Positions 1 through 5,327 of a stretch of DNA of 5,327 nucleotides are shown here, piece after piece. A program made the position numbers and the translations under genes. Positions within the stretch are counted from its first letter, which is position 1; each line of letters starts with the position of its first letter. The notes beneath the pieces were generated by a model. That model was not told the origin of the DNA. It saw only the letters and a program-made list of their open reading frames with translations, and did not search any database. Source of the stretch: an uncultured Clostridia bacterium (GTDB lineage Bacteria > Bacillota > Clostridia > Oscillospirales > Acutalibacteraceae); contig CAMUZD010000147.1 in NCBI GenBank assembly GCA_947165115.1, positions 1-5,327 on the forward strand, in the 5' to 3' direction.

Positions 1-445
1 ATTCGAATTCTTCCGATTCCTTAGTCATAACCCAGTTTTCATCTTCATCGAGGTTCGGGAAGAATTTATCGGCAGGTGATTCTGCATCGACTTTGGTTAT
101 ATATGCAGTGTCGCAATAGGGGAGAAGCTGAGCATAAACCGATGCTCCGCCGATTACGAACACAGTGTCGGTATCAAATCTTTCAAGCTCTTCAAACAGT
201 TCTTCGATAGATGAAACGAGTATTGTATCTTCGCATTCAAATTCGGGATCATCGCAAAGGACTATATTAACTCTGTCTTTAAGCGGCTTCTGTCCCGGAA
301 ATGAAAGCAAAGTAGCGAGTCCCATTACCACAACATTACCAATTGTCTTCTCTTTGAAGTGCTTCATATCAGCGGGAATATGATACAGCAGATCATTCGC
401 ACTGCCTATTGCCCAGTTATTATCAACACAGACTATTGTTTTCAT
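1..445 (-). CDS. folA: Dihydrofolate reductase (3' end cut by window edge)
   Basis: FolA reduces dihydrofolate to tetrahydrofolate with NADPH in the cytoplasm, restoring the folate oxidised by ThyA, which is encoded just upstream. The ATG is at 445-443 and 148 codons are visible without a stop; the family is about 160-170 residues, so roughly 15-20 residues are missing. Family landmarks: WAIG at residues 11-14, IPADM at 23-27 with the substrate-binding acid D26, VVVMG at 38-42, PLKDR at 54-58, and VIGGASVY at 97-104, which ends in the cofactor-binding GG. Departures from the E. coli pattern: Tyr21 where E. coli has Trp22, and Leu43 where E. coli has Arg44 (contacts the NADPH 2'-phosphate). 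A GAGG ribosome site lies 10 nt before the ATG. The start is only 14 nt after the thyA stop, so the two are cotranscribed. Identity is secure. Confidence 0.95.
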   Translation of the reverse strand, partial: MKTIVCVDNNWAIGSANDLLYHIPADMKHFKEKTIGNVVVMGLATLLSFPGQKPLKDRVNIVLCDDPEFECEDTILVSSIEELFEELERFDTDTVFVIGGASVYAQLLPYCDTAYITKVDAESPADKFFPNLDEDENWVMTKESEEFE

Positions 446-459
446 AATGAATTAACCTC

Positions 460-1290
460 TTATACCGCGACCGGAATCTTTGTAGTGAATTCGTGGAATT
501 TATAGTTTTCTATACTGAAACTGTCTTTTGTGAATTTATAGAAATCAGTAACCGATTTATCAAGAGTAACCGTCGGAGCTTCATATGGCTTCTTAGTAAT
601 CAGCTCTTCAATAATGGGAATGTGCCTGTCATAAATATGAGCATCGGCAATAACGTGAACAAATTCGCCGGGTTCAAAACCGGTGACCTGAGCCAGCATA
701 CATACTAGCGCGGAATATTGAGCGACATTCCAGATGTTTGCCGCGAGCATATCCTGTGAACGCTGATTCAATATTGCATTCAGTTTATTGCCTGTAACAT
801 TGAATGTCATGCTGTATGCGCAGGGATATAGCGCCATTTCACTGAGGTCTGCGTGATTGTAAATATTAGTCATTATTCTTCTGCTTGCAGGATTGTGTTT
901 CAAATCATAAATGACTTTGTCAACCTGGTCCATATCGCCTTCGGGATAATGATGTTTCACCGAAAGTTGGTATCCGTAAGCTTTGCCGATTGAGCCGTTC
1001 TCGTCTGCCCATGCATCCCAGACATGGCTGCCTAAATCATGAATATTATTTGACTTCTTCTGCCAGATCCACAGAAGTTCATCGACTGCACTTTTCAGGA
1101 AAGTCTTTCTCAGAGTGAGCATCGGGAATTCTTTTGAAAGGTCATATCTGTTGATAACGCCGAATTTTTTGATTGTGTGTGCGGGAGTTCCGTCTTCCCA
1201 TCTGGGGCGGACATCTCTGTCGGCATCGGAAATGCCGTTATTCAGTATGTCTTTACAGGTAGCAATAAACACTTCGTCTGCGTAACTCAT
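460..1290 (-). CDS. thyA: Thymidylate synthase ThyA
   Basis: ThyA methylates dUMP to dTMP using 5,10-methylene-tetrahydrofolate as both carbon donor and reductant, giving dihydrofolate that FolA recycles. The 276-residue protein is full length. The catalytic cysteine is C157 in LYPCAYS. The phosphate/substrate-binding segment NQRSQD is at 175-180, the dUMP-binding Asn is at 188 in NIWN, the HxY pair is H218/Y220 in DAHIYDRH, and the conserved C-terminal tail is KIPVAV. The active-site pattern (PCAYS, QRSQDMLAAN) is the variant common in clostridia rather than the E. coli one; that comparison is from memory. The start is fixed by AAGGAGG at 1298-1304, 7 nt before the ATG. This ribosome site overlaps the TAA of the upstream kinase gene (1303-1305), suggesting translational coupling. 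It would presumably still be translated despite the upstream frameshift, because its own ribosome site is near-perfect. Confidence 0.97.
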   Translation of the reverse strand: MSYADEVFIATCKDILNNGISDADRDVRPRWEDGTPAHTIKKFGVINRYDLSKEFPMLTLRKTFLKSAVDELLWIWQKKSNNIHDLGSHVWDAWADENGSIGKAYGYQLSVKHHYPEGDMDQVDKVIYDLKHNPASRRIMTNIYNHADLSEMALYPCAYSMTFNVTGNKLNAILNQRSQDMLAANIWNVAQYSALVCMLAQVTGFEPGEFVHVIADAHIYDRHIPIIEELITKKPYEAPTVTLDKSVTDFYKFTKDSFSIENYKFHEFTTKIPVAV

Positions 1291-1302
1291 ATCATGACCT
1301 CC

Positions 1303-2104
1303 TTAAATTAAATCGCCAAGAAATTTTTCAAAAGCAACTCCGAGCCTTGTGTCGGTTCCTTCGGTAAAAGTGGCATATATCGATTTATAAGTGAAATTCA
1401 AAGCTTTTTCGGCAGCAGTAAAGCAATCTACGCCTTTTGTCATTACGGCGGTTAATACAGAGGTGAATATATCTCCTGTTCCGTAATAGATTCCTTCGCA
1501 TTTGTCGGTTGTAAAGAAACGGTGTCTGTTTTCGCTTTTGTCAAATACAAGACATCCGGTTTTACCGGGTATGTCCGAAACGCCCGTAAGCACGGCGAAT
1601 CTTTTTGTAATATCCGATAATTTGTTAATCAGGGATAATAAATAGTCTGTATCGTAATCGGCTTTGTAATCTGTTCCGGTAAGATGCCAAAGTCAACGAC
1701 TCCTGCGGAATGCACGTCCACATCGGCGCACAAAATTCAATTTCGAAGCCTTTATACATTACTCCGAAATCTGCCATAGCAGGGTCGACTACAATCAGGG
1801 GATTATTATCCGAAAATACTGAGATTATTTCCAGAACCGCTTCAATCTGTCTTTCGGAGCCGAGGTATCCCGAATAAATCGTATCGGGTCTGACACCGGT
1901 TTTCTGCCAATGACGGATATACGGAATCAAATCATCGGTGAGATCACGGAAAGTATAACCTTCAATATTTCCGGTATGTGTCGAAAGCACAGCGGTAGGA
2001 ACCGGGTTGCACTCAACTCCCGCCGCCGAAATAATCGGAATGGCAGCGGTAAGGGAGCATTTTCCGATTCCGGACAGGTCGTGAATTGCAAAAACTCTTT
2101 TCAA
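1303..2104 (-). pseudogene. pdxY: Pyridoxal/pyridoxamine kinase, frameshifted near the middle
   Basis: PdxY/PdxK-type kinases (ribokinase superfamily) phosphorylate B6 vitamers to PLP/PMP. The N-terminal part, read from TTG at 2104, is clearly this family: FAIHDLSGIGKCSL at residues 5-18, PTAVLSTHTG at 36-45, IYSGYLGSERQ at 76-86, VDPAMADFG at 106-114. Similarity stops near C125. The frame then runs into a TAA at 1627-1625. A second frame, from about 1680 to the TAA at 1303-1305, resumes the family with LTGTDY, VLTGVSD and the nucleotide-binding anion hole GTGD (1471-1482) holding the expected catalytic Asp. Between the halves, about 49 nt (1681-1729) give no kinase sequence in any frame, and the total falls perhaps 25 nt short of typical members. 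The lesion is therefore more than a one-base slip. It could be a true pseudogene or an assembly error. First gene of the operon with thyA and folA. Confidence 0.85.
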
Positions 2105-2108
2105 ATTG

Positions 2109-2115
2109 CCACCTC
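2109..2115 (-). promoter_or_regulatory. Ribosome binding site selecting a TTG start for the kinase
   Basis: GAGGTGG lies 4 nt before TTG at 2104-2102 (the GAGG core is 7 nt away). No ATG is available upstream, and the family N-terminus MKRVFAIHD begins exactly at this TTG, so the non-ATG start is well supported. Confidence 0.75.
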
Positions 2116-2131
2116 AAGTTATATTTATTAA

Positions 2132-2160
2132 ATTATACTAAATTATATTAAATTTTTCAA
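2132..2160 (-). promoter_or_regulatory. Sigma-A-type promoter of the pdxY-thyA-folA operon
   Basis: On the minus strand, TTGAAA (2160-2155) and a perfect TATAAT (2137-2132) are 17 nt apart. Transcription would start near 2125, giving a leader of about 20 nt before the TTG start. No riboswitch or other structured leader fits in that space, so regulation, if any, is probably at initiation. Confidence 0.8.
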
Positions 2161-2236
2161 CTATTAATTTACTTTTATTTAAAATTACAATTATGTTAAA
2201 CTTATTTATTGTAAATTTAGAACATTTATATTTTTC

Positions 2237-2265
2237 TTTACAAAGATTCACCTAAATGCTAAAAT
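2237..2265 (+). promoter_or_regulatory. Extended -10 promoter of the secreted ceramidase-like gene
   Basis: TTTACA (2237-2242) and TAAAAT (2260-2265) are separated by 17 nt, with a TG extended -10 dinucleotide at 2257-2258. An alternative TATAAT at 2265-2270 would need a 22-nt spacer from this -35. Predicted start is near 2272, leaving a short leader that carries AAGGAG at 2281-2286. The divergent operon promoter (2132-2160) lies about 75 bp upstream; the stretch between them is extremely AT-rich. Confidence 0.7.
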
Positions 2266-2294
2266 ATAATTACAAATTTTAAGGAGAGATTTAA

Positions 2295-4049
2295 ATGAAG
2301 AGAAGTTTCAAAGCTATTTTATGCATTGTGCTTGCCTTATCCCTGGTTATCGGCGGATTCTCTGCAGTTGGTGCCGGAGCCGCTTCGAATATAGGTGACA
2401 AGCTTACGCATGTAGGCGTGTCGCTTCTTGAAGGGATTATCAGGGGTGTGCTCGGCGGACTGGATCTTATAATTCCCGATAGTTCCAATTTCAAAAAAGT
2501 CAGCGAATACAGCGCGGAAAATTTCTATTCGGGCAATGATGAATGGCTTGATGAACCCGCCGATAATGGCAGCTGGCAGCTCGGATATGCTAAGGCATCG
2601 CTTGTTCCCGATGATATTCTTGATAAGAATAAGGACTATTATCTCGGTGGCTTTATGACTCTCGACAACGGCATGAATAATAAAGTCGAAGAAGTTATCG
2701 ATGACATGCAGATAAGAGTTATCGCAGTTGATGACGGAAGCGGCAGAGGGATTTCCGTTTACGGTAATGTTGACTGTATCGGATTCTGCAACGGTGATAT
2801 CCAACTTGTGAGAAAGTATTTCAAAGAGCTCATGCCGGATACCGAATTTGCATCGGTTAATCTTTCTTCTACTCACTGCCACTCCTGCCTTGATACTCAG
2901 GGACTCTGGACCAATCAGTTCAAGAAGATATTCGGCAATATGTTCAAATCTTACCTGCCTTTCCTTGAAAAAGAAAAAGGCGTTAATCAGGAATGGCTTG
3001 ACTGGGCGGCTCATATTATGGCTCAGGCAATGAAGGCGGCTGTCGATGACATGACTCCCGGCACAATGACTTATGCTGTAAAGACTCTCAATAAAGATTA
3101 TTTTGATAACAGAAACCGTAAATCCTGCACTTCTCTTTGCACCGATATGTCAAGATTTGTATTCACTCCCTCGGACGAGGGCAAAGCCCCGACAATGATT
3201 GTCAATATTGCAGCTCACCCAGATGTCACCGGTCTTGCAACCAGTGATCCGGTTGATAACGGAAGACAGCTTTCCGGCGATTATGTTTATTACCTCGGCG
3301 AAACTGTTGAACGGGGCGGATATAACTTTATGTTCTTTAACGGCGCTATAGCGGGTATTTATTACGGAAGAGGCCTTTCAAATGACGGTCAGGATCTTGA
3401 AAGAAGATATATGCAGGCGATGCGTTACGGCCATGAGATGGGTAATATTGCTCTGAATCTTACCAATTCTTATGATGAGATTTCTGCAAACGCTGACTGG
3501 GATACCATTAACAGAGAAAAGGCTGCCGGCGGAGATAATTATTCTCTCTGGTTTGAGGATTGGGAACCCGTTGAAGAAAGAGAACTCGAACCTCTGTTTA
3601 ATGTGAAACTTAAATCTGTTCCGATTCTTGTTACTAATCCTCTTATGCAGCTTGTCGGTAAGCTTGATCTTGTTGACTATCAGGTTTATAAAGATGGCAT
3701 AAATAAATATTATATGTATTCGGAAATTGGCCTCGCTCAGTTCGGAGATGTCATGGTTGCCATGATGCCCGGCGAGGTTGTTCAGGATCTCGTCTACGGC
3801 GGCGGATCACTTACTGCAGAAGGCTCATTCAAAGGTGCGGATTTCGGATATAAGACAATCCGAGAATTATTCGGAGAAGATACTATTGTATTCGGTCTCT
3901 GCAATGATGCTATCGGCTATGTTGTCCCGGATAACGACTATTCGCTCGGAATTGTAGATGATCATTATCAAGAACTCATCTCGCTCGGCGAAGTCACAGC
4001 CTCATCAATTCTTAAAGCATATGCTGAATTAGCCGATGAAATAGCGTAA
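2295..4049 (+). CDS. Secreted neutral/alkaline ceramidase-like hydrolase, metal site kept, nucleophile serine absent
   Basis: The 584-residue protein starts with a classical signal peptide (MKRS, hydrophobic core 7-25, likely cleavage around AGAA-S at 27-31). It has no lipobox, LPXTG signal or C-terminal membrane segment, so it is probably released. The body resembles the neutral/alkaline non-lysosomal ceramidase fold family: a strand-rich N-terminal part (IRVIAVDDG at 140-148), SSTHCHS with H194 and H196, AAHPDV with H308, MMPGEVVQ with E494, and NDAIGYVVPDNDY with Y542. These match the spacing and order of the family's zinc ligands (His, His, Glu, Tyr). The family's GDVSPN nucleophile-serine loop would fall at about 348-356, which reads FNGAIAGIY with no serine. 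So a metal-dependent amidase/esterase-like role is plausible, but ceramide cleavage is not shown. AAGGAG lies 8 nt before the ATG. Monocistronic, with its own promoter and terminator. Confidence 0.8.
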   Translation: MKRSFKAILCIVLALSLVIGGFSAVGAGAASNIGDKLTHVGVSLLEGIIRGVLGGLDLIIPDSSNFKKVSEYSAENFYSGNDEWLDEPADNGSWQLGYAKASLVPDDILDKNKDYYLGGFMTLDNGMNNKVEEVIDDMQIRVIAVDDGSGRGISVYGNVDCIGFCNGDIQLVRKYFKELMPDTEFASVNLSSTHCHSCLDTQGLWTNQFKKIFGNMFKSYLPFLEKEKGVNQEWLDWAAHIMAQAMKAAVDDMTPGTMTYAVKTLNKDYFDNRNRKSCTSLCTDMSRFVFTPSDEGKAPTMIVNIAAHPDVTGLATSDPVDNGRQLSGDYVYYLGETVERGGYNFMFFNGAIAGIYYGRGLSNDGQDLERRYMQAMRYGHEMGNIALNLTNSYDEISANADWDTINREKAAGGDNYSLWFEDWEPVEERELEPLFNVKLKSVPILVTNPLMQLVGKLDLVDYQVYKDGINKYYMYSEIGLAQFGDVMVAMMPGEVVQDLVYGGGSLTAEGSFKGADFGYKTIRELFGEDTIVFGLCNDAIGYVVPDNDYSLGIVDDHYQELISLGEVTASSILKAYAELADEIA

Positions 4050-4061
4050 TTATATGATTTT

Positions 4062-4095
4062 CCCGCTCATTCAAATGAATGGGCGGGATTCTTTT
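4062..4095 (+). terminator. Intrinsic terminator of the ceramidase-like gene
   Basis: An 11-bp stem, 4062-4072 (CCCGCTCATTC) with 4077-4087, has one G.U pair and a 4-nt loop. It is followed by ATTCTTTT (4088-4095) and starts 13 nt after the stop codon. The U-tract overlaps the stop codon of the convergent ribU gene. On the minus strand no U-run follows the hairpin (it reads AAAATCAT), so it should terminate mainly rightward transcription. Confidence 0.85.
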
Positions 4096-4714
4096 ACATT
4101 TTACCTTTTATGAATTTTGACAGTGGCTTATATATCAGTATACAAATCGCTGCATCGATTATCCCTTTGAAAAATGTGAAGGGGACATTGAAAATAAGAA
4201 GGCAGTTGAATAAAGCATTTTTGGTAGGAATCTCGGCAACCGAGCCGAGTATTGCCTGATACATTCCGATAATTGCTTCGAGCGGCATATGATATACATT
4301 GACATAAGCGGGATATACTATGAAATAATTGAGCGGCAGGCAGATTATACCCATTGCTAGTGCACCGAGAATACAGGCGATAACTGCGCCCTTTTTATCT
4401 TTGTTTGCTTTATATATCAATCCAGCAACAAGGCAGAATACTGCGCCGAGCATGAAGTTGCTGAGCTCGCCGACGAAAGCGCTTGTCGTTCCCTTTATCA
4501 ATATATGAAGCAAGTTCTTTAATAATTCAATTACTATTCCGTAAACCGGTCCCAGAGCGAATGCTCCGAATAATGCTGGCAGATCCGAAATATCAAATTT
4601 GATAAAGCTCGGTATTATCGGCAGCGAAACCTCAATAAACATCAAAGCGAATGCAATCGCCGACAGCATAGCCGTCAGAGTGATTTTATAGATTCTCTTC
4701 TGCATCTTATTCAT
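4094..4714 (-). CDS. ribU: Riboflavin ECF transporter S-component RibU
   Basis: RibU is the membrane-embedded substrate-binding subunit that captures riboflavin and docks on the shared EcfT-EcfA-EcfA' energising module, which is not encoded here. The 206-residue protein is hydrophobic throughout, consistent with six membrane segments. It carries the family hallmark KFDISDLPALFGAFALGP at 39-56, then IELLKNLLH at 62-70, GELSNFMLG at 82-90 and a conserved NVPFTFFKGII near 176-186. The AxxxA motif at 15-19 in segment 1 matches the EcfT-docking motif of S-components. Length is typical. GGGAGG at 4721-4726 lies 6 nt before the ATG; a second in-frame ATG three codons in is less well placed. The upstream FMN riboswitch independently supports riboflavin as substrate. 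Stand-alone gene, convergent with the ceramidase-like gene. Confidence 0.95.
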   Translation of the reverse strand: MNKMQKRIYKITLTAMLSAIAFALMFIEVSLPIIPSFIKFDISDLPALFGAFALGPVYGIVIELLKNLLHILIKGTTSAFVGELSNFMLGAVFCLVAGLIYKANKDKKGAVIACILGALAMGIICLPLNYFIVYPAYVNVYHMPLEAIIGMYQAILGSVAEIPTKNALFNCLLIFNVPFTFFKGIIDAAICILIYKPLSKFIKGKM

Positions 4715-4726
4715 ATCTTTCCTCCC

Positions 4727-4757
4727 AAAAAATTAACCCCGCACACAAAGTGCGGGG
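4727..4757 (-). terminator. Riboswitch-controlled terminator in the ribU leader
   Basis: On the minus strand CCCCGCAC (4757-4750) pairs perfectly with GTGCGGGG (4744-4737) around a 5-nt loop, followed by TTAATTTTTT (4736-4727). The ribU ribosome site begins directly after the U-run. This is the expression platform: FMN-bound aptamer should allow this hairpin and stop transcription before ribU. Confidence 0.9.
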
Positions 4758-4776
4758 CGTTATAGCGCAATAATGC

Positions 4777-4889
4777 TTGCTCTCTTTCATCCGGACTATA
4801 CCGTCGGTTACGGAATTTCACCGTATCGGCTCATAAAGAGTTAGCGGACTTTACCGCCGGTGAGGAATCACACCTCGCCCCGAAAGCAA
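4777..4889 (-). ncRNA. FMN riboswitch (RFN element) of ribU
   Basis: Read on the minus strand, the conserved RFN core is present in order: GGGGCGAGG near the 5' side, ATTCCTCACCGGCGGTA, then GGTGAAATTCCGTAACCGAC, GGTATAGTCCGGATGAAAGA at the 3' side. The closing helix P1 pairs 4889-4882 (TTGCTTTC) with 4784-4777 (GAGAGCAA), 8 bp with one G.U. P2 is GAGG/CCTC and another arm is ACGG/CCGT. The aptamer binds FMN; with the downstream terminator it should repress ribU when FMN is plentiful. The aptamer starts at about the predicted transcription start, so the leader has essentially no extra 5' sequence. Confidence 0.97.
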
Positions 4890-4893
4890 TTAC

Positions 4894-4922
4894 ATTATAT
4901 ATAAATTAACTTTATCGGTCAA
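4894..4922 (-). promoter_or_regulatory. Promoter of the ribU riboswitch transcript
   Basis: On the minus strand TTGACC (4922-4917) and a perfect TATAAT (4899-4894) are 17 nt apart; start is expected near 4890-4887, at the 5' edge of the aptamer. A second hexamer, TTGACA (4928-4923), abuts the first and would pair at 17 nt with a weaker TTTATA (4905-4900). Confidence 0.8.
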
Positions 4923-4949
4923 TGTCAATCTTTAACAAATTTTACTTGA

Positions 4950-4977
4950 TTATCATTGATATTTGGTATATTATAAT
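4950..4977 (+). promoter_or_regulatory. Probable promoter of tRNA-Leu
   Basis: A perfect TATAAT at 4972-4977 lies 12 nt before the tRNA. The best -35 at acceptable spacing is TTATCA (4950-4955, 16 nt), matching four of six consensus bases. The -10 is convincing; the -35 assignment is weak. Confidence 0.6.
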
Positions 4978-4989
4978 GTAAGCATATTT

Positions 4990-5072
4990 GCGGGTATGGT
5001 GGAATTGGCAGACACGCAGGATTTAGGATCCTGTGGGCAACCGTGCAGGTTCAAGCCCTGTTACCCGCACCA
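4990..5072 (+). tRNA. tRNA-Leu (anticodon UAG), CCA encoded
   Basis: Acceptor GCGGGTA (4990-4996) pairs with TACCCGC (5062-5068), followed by discriminator A and an encoded CCA (5070-5072). The anticodon stem CAGGA/TCCTG (5017-5021, 5029-5033) encloses the loop TTTAGGA, placing TAG at 5024-5026. The T loop is TTCAAGC (5050-5056) on a 5-bp stem. A long variable arm between 5034 and 5044 marks a class II tRNA, and the A discriminator suits leucine. It reads CUN codons, chiefly CUA. Confidence 0.97.
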
Positions 5073-5077
5073 AATCT

Positions 5078-5110
5078 ATACGCCTGTTAATGACAGGCGT
5101 ATTTTCTTTT
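5078..5110 (+). terminator. Intrinsic terminator after tRNA-Leu
   Basis: A perfect 10-bp stem, ATACGCCTGT (5078-5087) with ACAGGCGTAT (5093-5102), has a 5-nt loop and is followed by TTTTCTTTT to 5110. It begins 6 nt after the tRNA CCA, so the tRNA is a single-gene transcript. Confidence 0.92.
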
Positions 5111-5282
5111 ATATATTACCCTATATTTATGTTTGAATTGCCTCAAACGACACCTTATATTGTATCATTCAAAACATATGTGCAATATGCATAGAATTAG
5201 AGGTGGTTATTCTTGCACTTTACACATATGCTACATAATTAAAGATTTTATATAAAAATCGAAAAAATTATTAAAAAACTTC
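5111..5282. other. AT-rich intergenic stretch with no convincing gene
   Basis: No long open frame is seen on either strand. It holds a small GTTTGA/TCAAAC hairpin (5131-5148), an inverted repeat around 5175-5230 described in the findings, and A/T tracts from about 5240 to 5280 that may act as an UP element for the promoter that follows. Confidence 0.6.
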
Positions 5283-5311
5283 TTGACAAGGGTTAGAAAA
5301 GGTGGTAATAT
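5283..5311 (+). promoter_or_regulatory. Strong promoter, possibly of an rRNA or other stable-RNA operon beyond the window
   Basis: TTGACA (5283-5288, perfect) and TAATAT (5306-5311) are 17 nt apart, preceded by about 40 bases of A/T tracts resembling an UP element. Start is expected near 5318. The GC-richer GCACTCGCGG that follows to the edge may begin a leader hairpin. Assignment to rRNA is inference; only the promoter is visible. Confidence 0.75.
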
Positions 5312-5327
5312 AGCAAGGCACTCGCGG

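Noticed and set aside
165..383. 72-codon open frame on the plus strand, very Ser-rich
   Set aside because: It is antisense to conserved folA sequence, has no plausible ribosome site, and its serine richness arises from the complement of Glu/Asp codons.
1625..1680. Programmed ribosomal frameshift joining the two kinase halves
   Set aside because: No slippery heptamer or downstream pseudoknot was seen, and a simple shift would still leave the roughly 22-27-residue family segment missing.
2337..3014. 225-codon open frame on the minus strand
   Set aside because: It lies opposite the well-supported secreted hydrolase, lacks a ribosome site and has no recognisable domain.
2848..3033. 61-codon open frame on the plus strand
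   Set aside because: Out-of-frame shadow of the hydrolase gene, overlapping its conserved HCHS region, with no ribosome site.
4062..4087. Possible bidirectional terminator also serving ribU
   Set aside because: The hairpin is just past the ribU stop, but no U-tract follows it on the minus strand, so only the rightward terminator is supported.
5055..5072. 3' end of tRNA-Leu as an integration (att) site
   Set aside because: tRNA 3' ends are common integration sites, but no integrase gene and no second copy of the tRNA end were seen here.
5131..5148. GTTTGA/TCAAAC hairpin as a terminator or recombination site
   Set aside because: Only 6 bp, A/T-rich, without a U-tract, single copy and not next to a gene end.

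Overview
The window looks like chromosomal DNA from a low-to-medium GC Gram-positive anaerobe of class Clostridia, probably a gut Oscillospiraceae/Ruminococcaceae-type bacterium. The basis is indirect: clostridial-type ThyA and RibU sequences, strong AGGAGG-type ribosome sites, sigma-A-like promoters in very AT-rich spacers, an FMN riboswitch with an intrinsic terminator, and a tRNA with encoded CCA. This taxonomic call is inference.

Left part (1-2160, minus strand): a three-gene operon read leftwards from a near-consensus promoter at 2132-2160. The order is a pyridoxal/pyridoxamine kinase (disrupted), thymidylate synthase ThyA, and dihydrofolate reductase FolA (3' end off the window). ThyA makes dTMP and oxidises methylene-THF to dihydrofolate, which FolA reduces back to THF. 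The kinase would supply PLP, the cofactor of serine hydroxymethyltransferase, which recharges THF, so the three genes fit one one-carbon/thymidylate theme. The kinase is broken near its middle: about 49 nt there match no kinase frame, and the conserved C-terminal half resumes in another frame.

Middle (2237-4095, plus strand): a stand-alone gene with its own extended -10 promoter and terminator. It encodes a 584-residue secreted protein with the metal-ligand pattern of the neutral/alkaline ceramidase family but without the family's nucleophilic serine. This is the least understood gene here.

Right part: convergent to it, ribU (4094-4714, minus) encodes the riboflavin S-component of an ECF transporter. 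It is preceded by a complete FMN riboswitch, an intrinsic terminator and a sigma-A-like promoter. Divergent from that is tRNA-Leu(UAG) (4990-5072) with its own terminator. The last 217 bases hold no convincing gene, but they end in a very strong promoter (TTGACA-17-TAATAT with A-tracts upstream), of the sort that drives stable-RNA operons; what it transcribes lies beyond the edge.
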